Origin: Pseudomonas sp. sp1636 | Lineage (GTDB): Bacteria > Pseudomonadota > Gammaproteobacteria > Pseudomonadales > Pseudomonadaceae | Assembly: GCF_030376615.1 (NCBI RefSeq) | Contig: NZ_JARRAB010000009.1 | Coordinates: forward strand, 116,123-180,122 | Reading direction: 5' to 3' | DNA: 64,000 nucleotides | Part shown: piece by piece, positions 9,901 to 20,380 of the stretch | Position numbering within the stretch: position 1 is the stretch's first letter | Layout: every line of letters begins with the position of its first letter | The notes under the pieces: generated by a model | The model's database searches: none | What the model was told of the DNA's origin: nothing | What the model saw: the letters and a program-made list of their open reading frames with translations, nothing else | Position numbers and translations under genes: made by a program

Positions 9901-10506
9901 GTGATTGGACGTTTGTGCGGCACCCTGGCGGAGAAGCAGCCGCCGCATTTGATTCTGGATGTGAATGGCCTGGGCTATGAGCTGGAAGTGCCCATGACGA
10001 CCTTGTACCGTTTGCCGGCAGTCGGCGAAGCGCTGACCCTGCACACGCACCTGGTGGTGCGTGAAGACGCGCATTTGCTCTACGGTTTCTTCGAGAAGCG
10101 CGAGCGCCAGCTGTTTCGCGAGCTGATCCGGCTTAACGGCGTCGGCCCGAAACTGGCGCTGGCTCTGATGTCCGGGCTGGAGGTCGATGAGCTGGTGCGC
10201 TGCGTGCAGGCGCAAGACGCCTCGGTGCTGGTAAAGATACCCGGCGTCGGCAAGAAAACCGCCGAGCGTCTGTTGGTTGAATTGAAAGATCGCTTCAAGG
10301 CCTGGGAGGCCGTGCCGGGCATGGCGACTCTGGTGGTTGAACCTCGTGCCGCCGGCGCAGTCCCACATGCGGAGAATGATGCAGTCAGTGCGCTGATTTC
10401 TCTCGGCTACAAGCCACAGGAAGCCAGTCGCGCCGTCTCCGCCATCAAGGCCGATGGGCTGAGCAGTGAAGACATGATCCGTCGTGCCCTGAAGGGAATG
10501 GTGTAA
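9901..10506 (+). CDS. ruvA: Holliday-junction DNA-binding protein RuvA
   Basis: The 201-residue protein starts with GTG ([20 protein letters not shown]). It has the N-terminal OB fold, the two helix-hairpin-helix motifs ([18 protein letters not shown] and [19 protein letters not shown]), a flexible linker rich in Ala/Val, and a C-terminal domain ([17 protein letters not shown]) that contacts RuvB. RuvA tetramers hold the four-way junction while RuvB drives branch migration. ruvB follows after 6 bases. Confidence 0.96.
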   Translation: MIGRLCGTLAEKQPPHLILDVNGLGYELEVPMTTLYRLPAVGEALTLHTHLVVREDAHLLYGFFEKRERQLFRELIRLNGVGPKLALALMSGLEVDELVRCVQAQDASVLVKIPGVGKKTAERLLVELKDRFKAWEAVPGMATLVVEPRAAGAVPHAENDAVSALISLGYKPQEASRAVSAIKADGLSSEDMIRRALKGMV

Positions 10507-10512
10507 CTCTCG

Positions 10513-11565
10513 ATGTTAGAAGCAGATCGCCTGATTACCGCCACCAGCCGCGACCGCGACGAGCAGGTGGATCGCGCCATTCGGCCGTTGAAGCTGGCCG
10601 AATACATCGGCCAGCCGAGCGTGCGCGAGCAGATGGAGCTGTTTATCCAGGCTGCCCGGGGGCGCAGTGAAGCCCTCGATCACACCCTGATCTTCGGCCC
10701 GCCGGGGCTGGGCAAGACCACGCTGGCCAATATCATCGCCCAGGAGATGGGCGTGTCGATCAAGAGCACCTCCGGCCCGGTGCTGGAACGGCCGGGCGAT
10801 CTGGCCGCGCTGCTGACCAATCTTGAACCGGGCGATGTGCTATTCATCGACGAAATCCATCGTTTGTCGCCGATTGTCGAGGAAGTGCTGTACCCGGCGA
10901 TGGAAGACTTCCAGCTGGACATCATGATCGGTGAGGGCCCCGCCGCGCGTTCGATCAAGCTCGACTTGCCGGCCTTCACCCTGGTGGGCGCCACCACCCG
11001 CGCGGGCATGCTGACCAATCCGTTGCGCGACCGTTTCGGTATCGTCCAGCGCCTGGAGTTCTATAACACCGAGGATCTGACCACCATTGTCACGCGCTCG
11101 GCAGGCATTCTCGGTTTGCCGATCGAGGCCCAGGGCGCCTTCGAAATCGCCCGGCGTGCCCGCGGTACGCCGCGCATCGCCAACCGTCTGCTGCGCCGGG
11201 TGCGGGATTTCGCCCAGGTGCGCGGTCGGGGTGGCATCACCCGGCAGATTGCCGACTCGGCCCTGAACCTATTGGATGTCGACGAGCGTGGCTTCGATCA
11301 CCAGGATCGCCGGCTGCTGCTGACCATGATCGAGAAGTTCGATGGCGGCCCCGTAGGGGTCGACAGCTTGGCGGCGGCGATCAGCGAGGAGCGCCACACC
11401 ATCGAAGACGTACTGGAACCCTACCTGATTCAACAGGGCTACATCATGCGCACCCCACGCGGACGCGTGGTGACCCGGCATGCCTACCTGCATTTCGGCC
11501 TGAATATGCCGAAGCGCATGGGCGATTTGCCGTCCGTCGACTTATTTGCTGCCGATGGCGAGTAA
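10513..11565 (+). CDS. ruvB: Holliday-junction branch-migration ATPase RuvB
   Basis: The 350-residue AAA+ motor has Walker [14 protein letters not shown] (about residues 60-72), Walker [11 protein letters not shown], sensor 1 [18 protein letters not shown] with the arginine finger, and a C-terminal winged helix ([11 protein letters not shown]). It forms hexameric rings on either side of RuvA and pumps DNA through using ATP. It is the last gene of ruvCAB; ybgC and the tol cluster follow on the same strand after about 50 bases. Confidence 0.97.
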   Translation: MLEADRLITATSRDRDEQVDRAIRPLKLAEYIGQPSVREQMELFIQAARGRSEALDHTLIFGPPGLGKTTLANIIAQEMGVSIKSTSGPVLERPGDLAALLTNLEPGDVLFIDEIHRLSPIVEEVLYPAMEDFQLDIMIGEGPAARSIKLDLPAFTLVGATTRAGMLTNPLRDRFGIVQRLEFYNTEDLTTIVTRSAGILGLPIEAQGAFEIARRARGTPRIANRLLRRVRDFAQVRGRGGITRQIADSALNLLDVDERGFDHQDRRLLLTMIEKFDGGPVGVDSLAAAISEERHTIEDVLEPYLIQQGYIMRTPRGRVVTRHAYLHFGLNMPKRMGDLPSVDLFAADGE

Positions 11566-11617
11566 GCAAAAATACTTGCTGTCGGTGATTGGCAAGTTCA
11601 GGAGCTAGCACTAGAGT

Positions 11618-12070
11618 ATGCACGCGCAAAACGGAGTTCAGCCTTTCGCCCATCCTTGTCGGGTTTATTACGAAGACACGGATGCAGGCGGCATCGTCTA
11701 CTACGTCAATTACCTCAAATTCATGGAGCGGGCTCGCACCGAGCGGCTGCGCGACCTGGGCTTTGCCCAGTCGACGCTGGCGGGTGAGGGCCTGTTATTC
11801 GTCGTGCATTCCAGTGAGGCGCGTTACCACGCGCCGGCACGCCTGGATGATGAATTGCGGGTAAGCGCTGAAGTAATGCAGTTAAACCGTGCCAGCCTGC
11901 GTTTTCGTCAACAGGTCAGGCGGGCCACGGATGATGCGCTGCTCTGTGAAGGGCAGTTTCTGGTGGCCTGTGTGCGCGCCGACAATTTGAAACCCCGGGC
12001 CCTTCCCGAAGCTCTGCGTGCGGCCTTTGCCGGCCTGAGCGGCGCGGGTACAGCCAAAGCAGGAGAGTAA
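11618..12070 (+). CDS. ybgC: YbgC-type acyl-CoA thioesterase of the Tol-Pal cluster
   Basis: The 150-residue hot-dog-fold protein has the 4-hydroxybenzoyl-CoA-thioesterase signature [19 protein letters not shown] near residues 18-36, including the catalytic aspartate. YbgC hydrolyses short acyl-CoA and in enterics associates with acyl carrier protein and phospholipid-synthesis enzymes. It is the usual first gene of the Tol-Pal operon, with tolQ starting 2 bases after its stop codon. ATG 11618 begins [13 protein letters not shown]. Confidence 0.93.
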   Translation: MHAQNGVQPFAHPCRVYYEDTDAGGIVYYVNYLKFMERARTERLRDLGFAQSTLAGEGLLFVVHSSEARYHAPARLDDELRVSAEVMQLNRASLRFRQQVRRATDDALLCEGQFLVACVRADNLKPRALPEALRAAFAGLSGAGTAKAGE

Positions 12071-12072
12071 GC

Positions 12073-12768
12073 GTGGAAGCCAACACCGTTGACCACATGT
12101 CGATGTGGAGTTTGATCAGCAATGCCAGCCTGGTGGTGCAACTGGTGATGTTGACGCTGGTGGCCGCTTCGGTCACCTCGTGGGTCATGATTTTCCAGCG
12201 CAGCACCTTGCTGCGTGCCGCCAAGCGCGCCCTGGACAACTTCGAGGAGCGTTTCTGGTCCGGTATCGACCTGTCCAAGCTGTATCGCCAGGCCGGCAGC
12301 AACCCGGATCCGGACTCGGGGCTGGAGCAGATCTTCCGCGCCGGTTTCAAGGAGTTCTCCCGTCTGCGTCAGCAGCAGGGCGTCGATCCGGATGCGGTGA
12401 TGGACGGTGTGGCGCGCGGCATGCGCGTGGCTATCTCGCGTGAAGAAGAGAAGCTCGAGCAGAGCCTGCCGTTTCTCGCCACCGTCGGCTCCACCAGCCC
12501 CTATATCGGCTTGTTCGGTACCGTATGGGGGATCATGAACTCCTTTCGCGGCCTGGCTCAGGTGCAGCAAGCGACCCTGGCCACAGTAGCGCCAGGCATT
12601 GCTGAAGCCTTGATCGCCACCGCCATCGGCCTGTTTGCGGCGATCCCTGCGGTAATCGCCTACAACCGCTTCTCCGCGCGCGGGGAAATGCTGATCGGTC
12701 GCTACTACACCTTCGCCGACGAGTTTCAGGCGATCCTGCACCGTAAGGTGCACACCAGCGACGACTAA
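12073..12768 (+). CDS. tolQ: Tol-Pal system proton-channel subunit TolQ
   Basis: This 231-residue inner-membrane protein of the MotA/TolQ/ExbB family starts at GTG 12073 after AGGAGAG. Three membrane segments are visible: SLVVQLVMLTLVAASVTSWV near the N-terminus, then the pair around VGSTSPYIGLFGTVWGIMN and EALIATAIGLFAAIPAVIAY. With TolR it forms the proton-driven motor that energises TolA for outer-membrane constriction at division. It overlaps nothing and leads directly to tolR. Confidence 0.96.
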   Translation: MEANTVDHMSMWSLISNASLVVQLVMLTLVAASVTSWVMIFQRSTLLRAAKRALDNFEERFWSGIDLSKLYRQAGSNPDPDSGLEQIFRAGFKEFSRLRQQQGVDPDAVMDGVARGMRVAISREEEKLEQSLPFLATVGSTSPYIGLFGTVWGIMNSFRGLAQVQQATLATVAPGIAEALIATAIGLFAAIPAVIAYNRFSARGEMLIGRYYTFADEFQAILHRKVHTSDD

Positions 12769-12800
12769 GCCTTAGGCTCTCTCAAGATAGGTTTCAAGCC

Positions 12801-13253
12801 ATGGCTAGAATTCGCAACAGACGCAAGCCGGTTTCCGAGATGAATGTGGTGCCCTACATCGACGTGATGTTGGTGCTGCTGGTGATCTTCATGGTGACCG
12901 CGCCGATGCTCAACCAAGGGGTTAAGGTCGATCTGCCGAAAGTCAGCAGTGAGATTCTGCCGCAGGACAATAACGCCCAGGTACTGACGATCTCGATCAA
13001 GGCCGACAAATCCTACTACTGGAATATGGGAACGGAGGTCGATGTCGATACCGTGCAGGATCAGGCCATGACCCTGGACGAGATGACCAGCGCGGTCACT
13101 GCGATCCTCAACCAGAGTCGCAGCCAGGGCAGGCAGGTGCAGGTGTTCGTGCGCGGTGACAAGGCGGTCGATTACGGTACCGTGATGTTGGCCATGAGTG
13201 GTCTGCAGCAGGCTGACGTGGGTAACGTCGGGCTGATTACCGAGGCCCCCTGA
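12801..13253 (+). CDS. tolR: Tol-Pal system proton-channel subunit TolR
   Basis: The 150-residue ExbD/TolR protein has a short cytoplasmic start, one membrane helix containing the essential aspartate (VVPYIDVMLVLLVIFMV, about residues 16-32), and a periplasmic domain. The aspartate carries protons through the TolQ-TolR motor. Its stop codon overlaps the start of tolA (TGATG), which suggests translational coupling. Confidence 0.96.
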   Translation: MARIRNRRKPVSEMNVVPYIDVMLVLLVIFMVTAPMLNQGVKVDLPKVSSEILPQDNNAQVLTISIKADKSYYWNMGTEVDVDTVQDQAMTLDEMTSAVTAILNQSRSQGRQVQVFVRGDKAVDYGTVMLAMSGLQQADVGNVGLITEAP

Positions 13254-14251
13254 TGCGGCAGCAACGCGAACCTTCACCTTCGGAAAGCCTGTTTTGGCCT
13301 GTAGTCTGGGCTGTGGCGCTGCACACCCTGATGTTCGCCATGCTGTTCGTCAGTTTTGCCTTCGCCCCGGACTTGCCGCCAGCCAGGCCAATCGTTCAGG
13401 CAACCCTGTATCAATTGAAGTCGCAGAGTCAGGCGACCACCCAGACCAACCAGAAAATTGCCGGTGAAACCAAGAAAACCACCGCGCCCATCTATGAAAC
13501 CGAGCAGCTCGAGCAGAAAAAGGCCGAGCAGGAAAAACAGGCTGTTGCGGCAAAAGCGGCGGAACAAAAGAAGGCCGAGGAGGCTCGAAAGGCCGATGCG
13601 GCGAAGAAAGCCGAGGCAGAGAAGAAATCTGCCGCGGAGAAAAAAGCCGCCGAGCAGAAGAAGCTAGCCGATATCGCCAAGAAAAAAGCGGCGGATGAAG
13701 CGGCGAAGAAGAAAGCTGCCGAAGACGCCAAGAAGAAAGCGACAGAAGACGCCAAGAAGAAAGCCGCCGAGGAGGCGAAGAAAAAAGCCGCCGCCGAGGC
13801 CGCCAAGAAAAAGGCCGCGGATGATGCCCGGAAAAAGGCCGCCGAGGCGGCTCAGCGCAAGGCGACTGAAGACAAGAAGGCCGCCGCCTTGGCCGAGCTT
13901 CTCTCCGAGGATGTCGGTCGCCAGCAAGCCCTGGCCGATGAAGTGGGCGACCAGGTTGCCGGCAGCCTCGATGATTTGATCGTCAAATTGGTCAGTGAGC
14001 AGTGGCGCAGGCCGCCATCGGCGCGTAACGGCATGAGTGTAGAGGTGATGATCGAGATGTTGCCCGATGGCACCATCATCAACGCCAGTGTTACCCGCTC
14101 CAGTGGCGATGGGCCGTTCGACAGCTCCGCGGTACAAGCAGTGCGCAACGTTGGTCGCATCGCTGAAATGCAACAATTGGATCGCACTACGTTCGATCGA
14201 CTTTACCGGCAGCGACGTGCCGTCTTCAAACCGGAGGATTTAGGTCTGTGA
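13253..14251 (+). CDS. tolA: Tol-Pal system envelope-spanning protein TolA
   Basis: The 332-residue protein has one N-terminal membrane helix (about residues 17-38). A long lysine/alanine-rich helical domain follows (about 75-215, with repeated [15 protein letters not shown] units). The C-terminal globular domain resembles TonB/TolA ([18 protein letters not shown]). TolA spans the periplasm, linking the TolQR motor to TolB-Pal, and is a common receptor for phage and bacteriocins. Its stop overlaps the GTG start of tolB. Confidence 0.95.
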   Translation: MRQQREPSPSESLFWPVVWAVALHTLMFAMLFVSFAFAPDLPPARPIVQATLYQLKSQSQATTQTNQKIAGETKKTTAPIYETEQLEQKKAEQEKQAVAAKAAEQKKAEEARKADAAKKAEAEKKSAAEKKAAEQKKLADIAKKKAADEAAKKKAAEDAKKKATEDAKKKAAEEAKKKAAAEAAKKKAADDARKKAAEAAQRKATEDKKAAALAELLSEDVGRQQALADEVGDQVAGSLDDLIVKLVSEQWRRPPSARNGMSVEVMIEMLPDGTIINASVTRSSGDGPFDSSAVQAVRNVGRIAEMQQLDRTTFDRLYRQRRAVFKPEDLGL

Positions 14252-15546
14252 ATACCCTGATGCGTATCGTTTTGCTCGGTTTGGCCATGTTGGTCGGCTC
14301 GGTGCAGGCGGCTGATCCTTTGGTGATCAGCACAGGTACCGATCGTGCGACACCTATCGCCGTGGTGCCGTTCGGCTGGCAAGGTGGCACCGTGCTGCCG
14401 GAGGATATGGCCAAGATTATTGGCGATGACCTGCGCAACTCCGGGGTGTTCGAACCTATCCCGCCGCAGAACATGATCAGCCGGCCGAGTCAGGCCAGCG
14501 AGATCATCTACCGCGACTGGCAAGCCCTGGGCGCGCAATATGTCTTGGTTGGCAGCATGCTGCCCAGTGGCGGTCGCTTACAGGTGCAGTACGCCCTGTT
14601 CAATGTGGCCACCGAGCAGCAGGTGCTGACCGGCAGCGTAGGCGGTGGCACCGATCAGCTGCGCGATATGGCGCATCATATCGCCGATCAATCGTTCGAG
14701 AAGCTGACCGGGGTCAAGGGGGCGTTTTCCACGCGCATGCTCTACGTCACTGCCGAGCGTTTCTCGGTCAACAACACCCGCTATACCCTGCAGCGTTCCG
14801 ACTACGACGGTGCCCGTGCGGTGACTTTGCTGCAATCGCGCGAGCCGATCCTGTCGCCGTCGTTTGCTCCGGATGGCCGGCGTATCGCCTATGTGTCCTT
14901 CGAGCAGAAGCGTCCGCGTATCTTCGTCCAACACATCGATACCGGTCGGCGCGAGCAGATCACCAATTTCGACGGCCTCAACGGCGCACCGGCCTGGTCG
15001 CCGGATGGCGGCCGTCTGGCATTCGTGCTGTCCAAGGATGGCAATCCGGAAATCTATGTGATGGACATGGGCTCGCGGCAGTTGCGGCGGGTGACCAATC
15101 AGGGGTCGATCGATACCGAACCGTTCTGGGGCAAGGATGGCAACACCATCTACTTCACCTCGGATCGATCCGGCAAGCCGCAGATCTACAAAACCAACAT
15201 CAACAGCGGGGCGGTGGAGCGGGTGACCTTCGTCGGTAACTACAACGCCAACCCGAAACTCTCTGCGGATGAGAAGACCCTGGTGATGATCCATCGCCAG
15301 GATGGTTACACCGTGTTCAAGGTAGCGGCCCAGGATCTGCAACGGGGCAATTTGCGTATCCTTTCAGATACAAGTTTGGATGAGTCGCCCACTGTTGCGC
15401 CCAATGGCACCATGCTAATCTACGCGACCCGCCAGCAGGGTCGGGGAGTCTTGATGTTAGCGTCCATTAATGGGCGTGTGAGGCTCCCTCTTCCTACCGC
15501 TCAAGGCGAAGTTCGAGAGCCTTCCTGGTCCCCCTACCTGAACTGA
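14248..15546 (+). CDS. tolB: Tol-Pal system periplasmic beta-propeller TolB
   Basis: The 432-residue protein has a signal peptide ([21 protein letters not shown], cut near residue 21), an N-terminal alpha/beta domain, and a six-bladed beta-propeller with WD40-like repeats such as [16 protein letters not shown] and [13 protein letters not shown]. TolB shuttles between Pal and TolA in the periplasm. The start is GTG 14248, overlapping the tolA stop; ATG 14260 is possible. pal follows after 67 bases. Confidence 0.96.
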   Translation: MNTLMRIVLLGLAMLVGSVQAADPLVISTGTDRATPIAVVPFGWQGGTVLPEDMAKIIGDDLRNSGVFEPIPPQNMISRPSQASEIIYRDWQALGAQYVLVGSMLPSGGRLQVQYALFNVATEQQVLTGSVGGGTDQLRDMAHHIADQSFEKLTGVKGAFSTRMLYVTAERFSVNNTRYTLQRSDYDGARAVTLLQSREPILSPSFAPDGRRIAYVSFEQKRPRIFVQHIDTGRREQITNFDGLNGAPAWSPDGGRLAFVLSKDGNPEIYVMDMGSRQLRRVTNQGSIDTEPFWGKDGNTIYFTSDRSGKPQIYKTNINSGAVERVTFVGNYNANPKLSADEKTLVMIHRQDGYTVFKVAAQDLQRGNLRILSDTSLDESPTVAPNGTMLIYATRQQGRGVLMLASINGRVRLPLPTAQGEVREPSWSPYLN

Positions 15547-15613
15547 TGCGGCGCTACACCGTTGTACTGTATTTGAAACACTGCTTAACACACTGGGGTT
15601 CATTAGGAGTTAC

Positions 15614-16114
15614 ATGATGGAAATGCTGAAGTTTGGCAAATTTGCTGCACTGGGTCTGGCTCTGGCCGTTGCTGTTGGTTGTTCGTCCAAAGGCGGCGAT
15701 GCTGCCGGTGAAGGCGCTGTAGATCCGAACGCTGGTTACGGTGCCGACGCCGGTTCCGTAGATGGCAGCATGAGCGAAGAAGCTGCTCTGCGCGCTATCA
15801 CCACGTTCTACTTCGAATACGACAGCTCCGACCTGAAAGCCGAAGCCATGCGTGCACTCGACGTTCATGCCAAAGACCTGAAAGGCAATGGCGCTCGCGT
15901 CGTTCTGGAAGGCCACGCTGACGAGCGCGGTACCCGTGAATACAACATGGCTCTGGGTGAGCGTCGTTCGAAAGCCGTTCAGCGCTACCTGGTGCTGCAG
16001 GGTGTTTCCCCGGCTCAGCTGGAACTGGTCTCCTACGGTGAAGAGCGTGCGATTGCCACTGGCAACGACGAGCAATCCTGGGCTCAGAACCGTCGCGTAG
16101 AACTGCGTAAGTAA
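15614..16114 (+). CDS. pal: Peptidoglycan-associated lipoprotein Pal
   Basis: The 166-residue lipoprotein has a signal peptide ending in the lipobox AVAVGCSS (about residue 23). Its C-terminal OmpA-like domain has [20 protein letters not shown], which binds diaminopimelate in peptidoglycan. Pal anchors the outer membrane to the wall and moves to the division site via Tol. ATG 15614 or 15617 could be used; TTAGGAG lies upstream. cpoB follows 5 bases later. Confidence 0.97.
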   Translation: MMEMLKFGKFAALGLALAVAVGCSSKGGDAAGEGAVDPNAGYGADAGSVDGSMSEEAALRAITTFYFEYDSSDLKAEAMRALDVHAKDLKGNGARVVLEGHADERGTREYNMALGERRSKAVQRYLVLQGVSPAQLELVSYGEERAIATGNDEQSWAQNRRVELRK

Positions 16115-16119
16115 TAGCC

Positions 16120-16941
16120 ATGCATACCTGCCGCCGTGCTTTGACTGTTTTGGCCCTCTGCCTGCCGTTCGCGGCTTGGGCCGAGGTTCCCGTGGTGGAC
16201 AACAATGCCGATTATGGCAGCAGTAGTTATCCGCCATCCGGTTATGGCACGTCCGGCGCCTACGTCGGGGGAGGGGCTGAGGCCCCGACCTCGGCGCAAG
16301 GCATGGTGTTTACCCAGTTACAACAGATGCAGCAGGAAATCGCGCAGCTGCGCGGCATGCTCGAAGAGCAGCAGAATGAAATTCAGCGTTTGAAGCAAGA
16401 AGGCCTGGAGCGTTATCAGGATCTTGATCGACGTTTGAGCAGTGGGGCAGCAGGTGCTGCAGCCACCCAGAATTCCCCTGCCGATGGTGCGGCCAGCGCC
16501 AACGGTACCCCGGCACCGGCAATTGGCCAGGCGCAAGCGCCAGCCGCTAACGGCCCGGCTGATCCAGAGAAGGAAAAGCTGTTTTACGACGCCGCCTTCG
16601 ATCTGATCAAAATTAAGGATTTCGACAAGGCCAGCCAGGCGTTTGGCGCCTTTTTGCGTAAATACCCGAATAGCCAATATGCCGGCAATGCCCAGTATTG
16701 GCTGGGCGAGGTGAACCTGGCCAAAGGCGACCTGCAAGGTGCCGGTCAGGCCTTTGCGCGGGTCAGTCAGGCCTATCCGCAGCATGCGAAGGTGCCGGAC
16801 TCGTTGTTCAAGCTCGCCGACGTTGAGATGCGCCTGGGCAATGCAGATAAGGCCAAAGGCATCCTGCAACAGGTGATTGCCAAGTATCCGGGCAGTTCGG
16901 CCGCTCAGTTGGCGCAGCGAGATTTGCAGCGGCTGCCGTAA
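16120..16941 (+). CDS. cpoB: Cell-division coordinator CpoB (YbgF)
   Basis: The 273-residue periplasmic protein has a signal peptide (LTVLALCLPFAAWA), a trimer-forming coiled coil (QLQQMQQEIAQLRGMLEEQQ, about residues 65-105), a proline/alanine linker, and C-terminal TPR repeats (AFDLIKIKDFDKASQAFGAF). CpoB couples Tol-driven outer-membrane constriction to peptidoglycan synthesis by PBP1B. It is the last gene of the tol-pal operon and is followed by a strong terminator. Confidence 0.95.
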   Translation: MHTCRRALTVLALCLPFAAWAEVPVVDNNADYGSSSYPPSGYGTSGAYVGGGAEAPTSAQGMVFTQLQQMQQEIAQLRGMLEEQQNEIQRLKQEGLERYQDLDRRLSSGAAGAAATQNSPADGAASANGTPAPAIGQAQAPAANGPADPEKEKLFYDAAFDLIKIKDFDKASQAFGAFLRKYPNSQYAGNAQYWLGEVNLAKGDLQGAGQAFARVSQAYPQHAKVPDSLFKLADVEMRLGNADKAKGILQQVIAKYPGSSAAQLAQRDLQRLP

Positions 16942-16980
16942 AGAACCAGCGGCAAGCCTCAAGCTGAAAGCTGAAGTGAT

Positions 16981-17007
16981 AAACCCGCGCCTGGCGCGGG
17001 TTTTTTA
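16981..17007 (+). terminator. Intrinsic terminator after cpoB
   Basis: AACCCGCGC, loop CTG, GCGCGGGTT followed by TTTTT gives a strong rho-independent terminator closing the tol-pal operon. Confidence 0.9.
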
Positions 17008-17152
17008 TAATCCGCCATCCCTGGCGGCACCCTTCGGGCCGTCGCTGCGCGACGTTAAAAATTTCTCCCAGAACCTTTTTCGTTTACAATCCGCGCCCCT
17101 TTTCCCGCAACGGAGGCGGATGGCCTGTTTAGCCGTCACGCCCGTGGCCGAT

Positions 17153-17800
17153 ATGCAAGATACCCTGCGCATTACCGAGATTTTCTACTCGCTGCAGGGC
17201 GAGACGCGCACCGCCGGCTTGCCGACCGTGTTCGTTCGCCTGACCGGCTGTCCTTTGCGTTGTCGATACTGCGACACCGCCTATGCCTTTAGCGGTGGCG
17301 AGATCATGTCCCTGGACGCCATCGTCGCGCAGATTGCCGGCTACCGGCCACGTTATATCTGTGTGACCGGCGGCGAGCCGTTGGCGCAACCCAACTGCAT
17401 CCCTTTGCTCCAGCGCTTGTGCGATGCCGGTTACCAGGTGTCGCTGGAAACCAGTGGCGCGCTGGATGTGTCGGCGGTCGATCCGCGAGTGAGCAAGGTG
17501 CTCGACCTGAAGACGCCGGGCTCGGCAGAAGTGGCGCGCAATCGCTATGAGAATATCGAATTGTTAACGGCGAACGACCAGGTCAAGTTCGTGATTTGCT
17601 CGCGCGAAGACTATGACTGGGCGGTGACCAAGCTGATCCAGTACCGTTTGCACGAGCGCGCCGGTGAGGTGTTGTTCTCGCCGAGCCATCATGAGCTGGG
17701 CGCACGTTCGCTGGCCGACTGGATCGTCGCCGACAACCTGCCGGTACGCTTGCAAATGCAGTTGCACAAGATTCTCTGGAACGACGAGCCGGGACACTGA
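17153..17800 (+). CDS. queE: 7-carboxy-7-deazaguanine synthase QueE
   Basis: The 215-residue radical-SAM enzyme has the cluster motif [15 protein letters not shown] (Cx3Cx2C, about residues 30-39) and the downstream SAM-binding CVTGGEPL. It converts 6-carboxytetrahydropterin to 7-carboxy-7-deazaguanine on the queuosine pathway. I chose ATG 17153 ([17 protein letters not shown]), which matches the P. aeruginosa N-terminus. An in-frame ATG at 17120 has a ribosome site that is too close. queC begins 2 bases after the stop. Confidence 0.95.
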   Translation: MQDTLRITEIFYSLQGETRTAGLPTVFVRLTGCPLRCRYCDTAYAFSGGEIMSLDAIVAQIAGYRPRYICVTGGEPLAQPNCIPLLQRLCDAGYQVSLETSGALDVSAVDPRVSKVLDLKTPGSAEVARNRYENIELLTANDQVKFVICSREDYDWAVTKLIQYRLHERAGEVLFSPSHHELGARSLADWIVADNLPVRLQMQLHKILWNDEPGH

Positions 17801-17801
17801 C

Positions 17802-18476
17802 ATGAGTGACAAGAAAGCGCTAATTCTGCTCTCCGGTGGCCTCGATTCGGCCACCGTGTTGGCTCTGGCCAAGGCCGAGGGCTACAGCTGTTACAGCATG
17901 AGCTTCGATTATGGCCAGCGCCATCGCGCCGAATTGCTGGCGGCCGAGCAGGTGGCTCGGCACTTGGGCGTAATCGAGCATAAAGTCATCAGCCTGAACC
18001 TCAACGGCATCGGTGGCTCGGCGCTGACCGACAGCAGTATCGCCGTGCCGGAAAGCCCGACCGAAGGCATTCCGATCACCTATGTGCCGGCACGCAATAC
18101 CGTGTTTCTCGCCCTGGCCTTGGGTTGGGCCGAAGTGCTGGGTGCGCGCGATATCTTCATCGGGGTCAATGCGGTGGATTATTCCGGCTACCCGGATTGC
18201 CGTCCCGAGTTCATTGCCGCCTTCGAGCGCATGGCCAACCTGGCGACCAAGGCCGGGGTCGAGGGTCAGGGCTTTCGCATCCAGGCGCCGCTGCAGGACA
18301 TGAGCAAGGCCGAGATCGTCGAGGCGGGTATGCGCCATGGCGTCGATTACGCCCTGACGGTGTCCTGTTACCAGGCCGATGAGCAGGGCCGCGCCTGTGG
18401 CAAATGCGAGAGTTGTCGCCTGCGTGCGGCTGGGTTTGCTGCAGCGGCAGTGGCCGATCCGACCCGCTATCGTTAA
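17802..18476 (+). CDS. queC: 7-cyano-7-deazaguanine synthase QueC
   Basis: The 224-residue ATP-pyrophosphatase has the PP-loop [19 protein letters not shown] near the N-terminus and a C-terminal zinc site in [14 protein letters not shown]. It turns 7-carboxy-7-deazaguanine into preQ0 using ammonia and ATP, the step after QueE, and the two genes are clearly one operon. It is immediately upstream of tRNA-Lys, as in P. aeruginosa. Confidence 0.96.
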   Translation: MSDKKALILLSGGLDSATVLALAKAEGYSCYSMSFDYGQRHRAELLAAEQVARHLGVIEHKVISLNLNGIGGSALTDSSIAVPESPTEGIPITYVPARNTVFLALALGWAEVLGARDIFIGVNAVDYSGYPDCRPEFIAAFERMANLATKAGVEGQGFRIQAPLQDMSKAEIVEAGMRHGVDYALTVSCYQADEQGRACGKCESCRLRAAGFAAAAVADPTRYR

Positions 18477-18533
18477 AAATTTTCCGCCAGGTGTTGATTT
18501 CCTGAATTAAATCAGTATCATGCGCCCTGCATC

Positions 18534-18609
18534 GGGTCGTTAGCTCAGTTGGTAGAGCAGTTGGCTTTTAACCAATTGGTCGTAGGTTCGAATCCCACAC
18601 GACCCACCA
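18534..18609 (+). tRNA. tRNA-Lys (anticodon TTT)
   Basis: The 76-nt cloverleaf has a GGGTCGT/ACGACCC acceptor stem, D-arm TAGCTCAGTTGGTAGAGC, anticodon loop CTTTTAA, T-arm with GGTTCGAATCC, and an encoded CCA. In P. aeruginosa this tRNA is an island attachment site; here nadA follows with no island. Confidence 0.97.
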
Positions 18610-18635
18610 AACACCCTTCCACGGAAGGTTAAAGA

Positions 18636-18677
18636 AAGCCCGGATGTCCTTTACCGTAAAGGCATCCGGGCTTTTTT
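18636..18677 (+). terminator. Intrinsic terminator after tRNA-Lys
   Basis: AAGCCCGGATG pairs with CATCCGGGCTT across a loop and is followed by TTTT, closing the queEC-tRNA unit. Confidence 0.85.
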
Positions 18678-19023
18678 GTGCTCGTTGGTTTTTACTCGGT
18701 CGGCGCCAGTCCGCGTGATCGGCCATGCTTGTTCTGCAGCTATTTTGCGAAGGCAGCCGGAACCCATGGGGTTGCCGCCAGCATCGGGGCGGGCGGTTTT
18801 CATGCGGGAGCTGGAATGTTGCCATCGCCTTCTTGCGGCTAGCCCTGTTTGCAAAGTCTTTTAAGATCAAACTATTATGAAAATCCTGCGGCTCTAGGGG
18901 CGCAGGATTTTCTTTGTTGCAGCGCGCTTTTCTCCCCGTATGCCCGTCCAATCTGCTCTCGCGTAGCCAGTCTGGCGGGTATACTCGAGTTCCCGTTGAT
19001 CGACCTGTACAGGGCCTGATGAC
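18678..19023. other. Intergenic region before nadA with a hairpin at 18880-18911
   Basis: No gene is seen. AAAATCCTGCG ... CGCAGGATTTT (18880-18911) forms an 11-bp stem with T-rich flanks on both sides and may be a second terminator. In PAO1 this interval carries an island and the pqs/phn genes, as I remember; they are missing here. Confidence 0.6.
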
Positions 19024-20082
19024 ATGACGCAGATTTCCGAACGCCTCCTGGTCCAGGCTCATCTGGACGCCAAGCAGCCCAAGCCGCTGACGCCCGAGCA
19101 GGAGGCCTTCTACCGCGCCGAGATTGCCGCCGAGCTGAAAAAGCAGAATGCGGTTCTGGTTGCCCACTACTACTGCGACCCGGTCTTGCAGGCCTTGGCC
19201 GAAGAGACCGGCGGTTGCGTCTCCGACTCCCTGGAAATGGCCCGCTTCGGCAATCAGCACTCGGCGCAGACCGTGCTGGTGGCCGGGGTCAGGTTTATGG
19301 GCGAGACGGCGAAGATCCTCAATCCGGAAAAACGCGTGCTGATGCCGACCCTGGAGGCGACCTGTTCGCTGGATCTGGGCTGTCCGGTGGAGGAGTTCGC
19401 CGCGTTTTGCGATCAGCATCCGCAGCGCACCGTGGTGGTCTACGCCAATACCTCGGCGGCGGTGAAGGCGCGCGCCGACTGGGTGGTGACCTCCAGCTGC
19501 GCGGTGGAGATCGTCGAGCACCTGATGGATAACGGCGAGAGCATCATCTGGGCGCCGGATCAGCACCTGGGGCGTTATATCCAGAACCAGACCGGTGCCG
19601 ACATGCTGCTGTGGGACGGTGCCTGCATCGTGCACGAGGAGTTCAAGGCCAAGCAGCTCGAGGACATGAAGGCGCTGTACCCGGATGCTGCGGTACTGGT
19701 GCATCCGGAGTCGCCGACGGCGGTGATCGATTTGGCTGACGCGGTGGGTTCGACCAGCCAGTTGATCGCGGCCGCCCAGCGCCTGCCGAACAAGACCTTT
19801 ATCGTCGCCACCGACCGCGGCATCTTCTACAAGATGCAGCAGCTGTGTCCGGACAAGGAGTTCATAGAGGCGCCGACCGCCGGCAACGGCGCCGCCTGCC
19901 GCAGCTGCGCGCACTGCCCGTGGATGGCCATGAACACCCTGCAGCGCACCCTGCAGAGCCTGCGCGAAGGCAGCAACGAGATCTTCGTCGACCCCGCGCT
20001 GATCCCCAAGGCGATCAAGCCGCTCAAGCGCATGCTGGATTTCACCCAGGCCGCGCGACTCCAGCTGTCGGGCAATGCGTAA
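19024..20082 (+). CDS. nadA: Quinolinate synthase NadA
   Basis: The 352-residue enzyme condenses iminoaspartate with dihydroxyacetone phosphate to quinolinate in NAD synthesis. It uses a [4Fe-4S] cluster held by three cysteines; plausible ligands are in [12 protein letters not shown] and the C-terminal [13 protein letters not shown]. The substrate motif [12 protein letters not shown] is near residue 45. Length is normal for the gamma-proteobacterial type. It stands alone, 414 bases after tRNA-Lys. Confidence 0.96.
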   Translation: MTQISERLLVQAHLDAKQPKPLTPEQEAFYRAEIAAELKKQNAVLVAHYYCDPVLQALAEETGGCVSDSLEMARFGNQHSAQTVLVAGVRFMGETAKILNPEKRVLMPTLEATCSLDLGCPVEEFAAFCDQHPQRTVVVYANTSAAVKARADWVVTSSCAVEIVEHLMDNGESIIWAPDQHLGRYIQNQTGADMLLWDGACIVHEEFKAKQLEDMKALYPDAAVLVHPESPTAVIDLADAVGSTSQLIAAAQRLPNKTFIVATDRGIFYKMQQLCPDKEFIEAPTAGNGAACRSCAHCPWMAMNTLQRTLQSLREGSNEIFVDPALIPKAIKPLKRMLDFTQAARLQLSGNA

Positions 20083-20135
20083 CGCTGTTGAATAAAAGGC
20101 TATGTCCCAATTATGTGTTGCATGCGCGATCTCTT

Positions 20136-20284
20136 GTAGGAGGGCCGCGCCTGTTCCTGACAGGCTAGCGGCATTTCCCACATCCATGTGGGTCACGCGA
20201 CCCCGCGGCGAATGCAGCCCGCAGGGCTGCCTGCCCATCGTTTCGCGGTATAGCCAAAGCTCGCCCCGAGGTCGGGCCTCCTAC
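20136..20284. repeat. REP-like palindromic intergenic element
   Basis: GTAGGAGG at the left end and CCTCCTAC at the right enclose GC-rich smaller inverted repeats, resembling the TGTAGGAG-type repeats common in Pseudomonas intergenic DNA. It fills most of the nadA-bepA gap, and I see no gene in it. Confidence 0.6.
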
Positions 20285-20341
20285 GGATCGCAGGCAGTTC
20301 GCGCCTGGTGATACAACACCTAACGGCTACAGAGCCGAATA

Positions 20342-20362
20342 AAAGCCCGACATCCGGGCTTT
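20342..20362. terminator. Intrinsic terminator between nadA and the M48 protease gene
   Basis: AAAGCCCG, loop ACATC, CGGGCTTT sits between convergent genes and could serve both. Confidence 0.8.
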
Positions 20363-20380
20363 CTACCTGTCGGATCGACC

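Noticed and set aside
18534..18609. tRNA-Lys as an occupied island site
   Set aside because: No integrase, att repeat or accessory genes follow; nadA comes after a terminator.
18568..20238. 556-residue minus-strand open frame over nadA
   Set aside because: It is antisense to a clear nadA gene and even reads through tRNA-Lys; composition is typical of a shadow frame.
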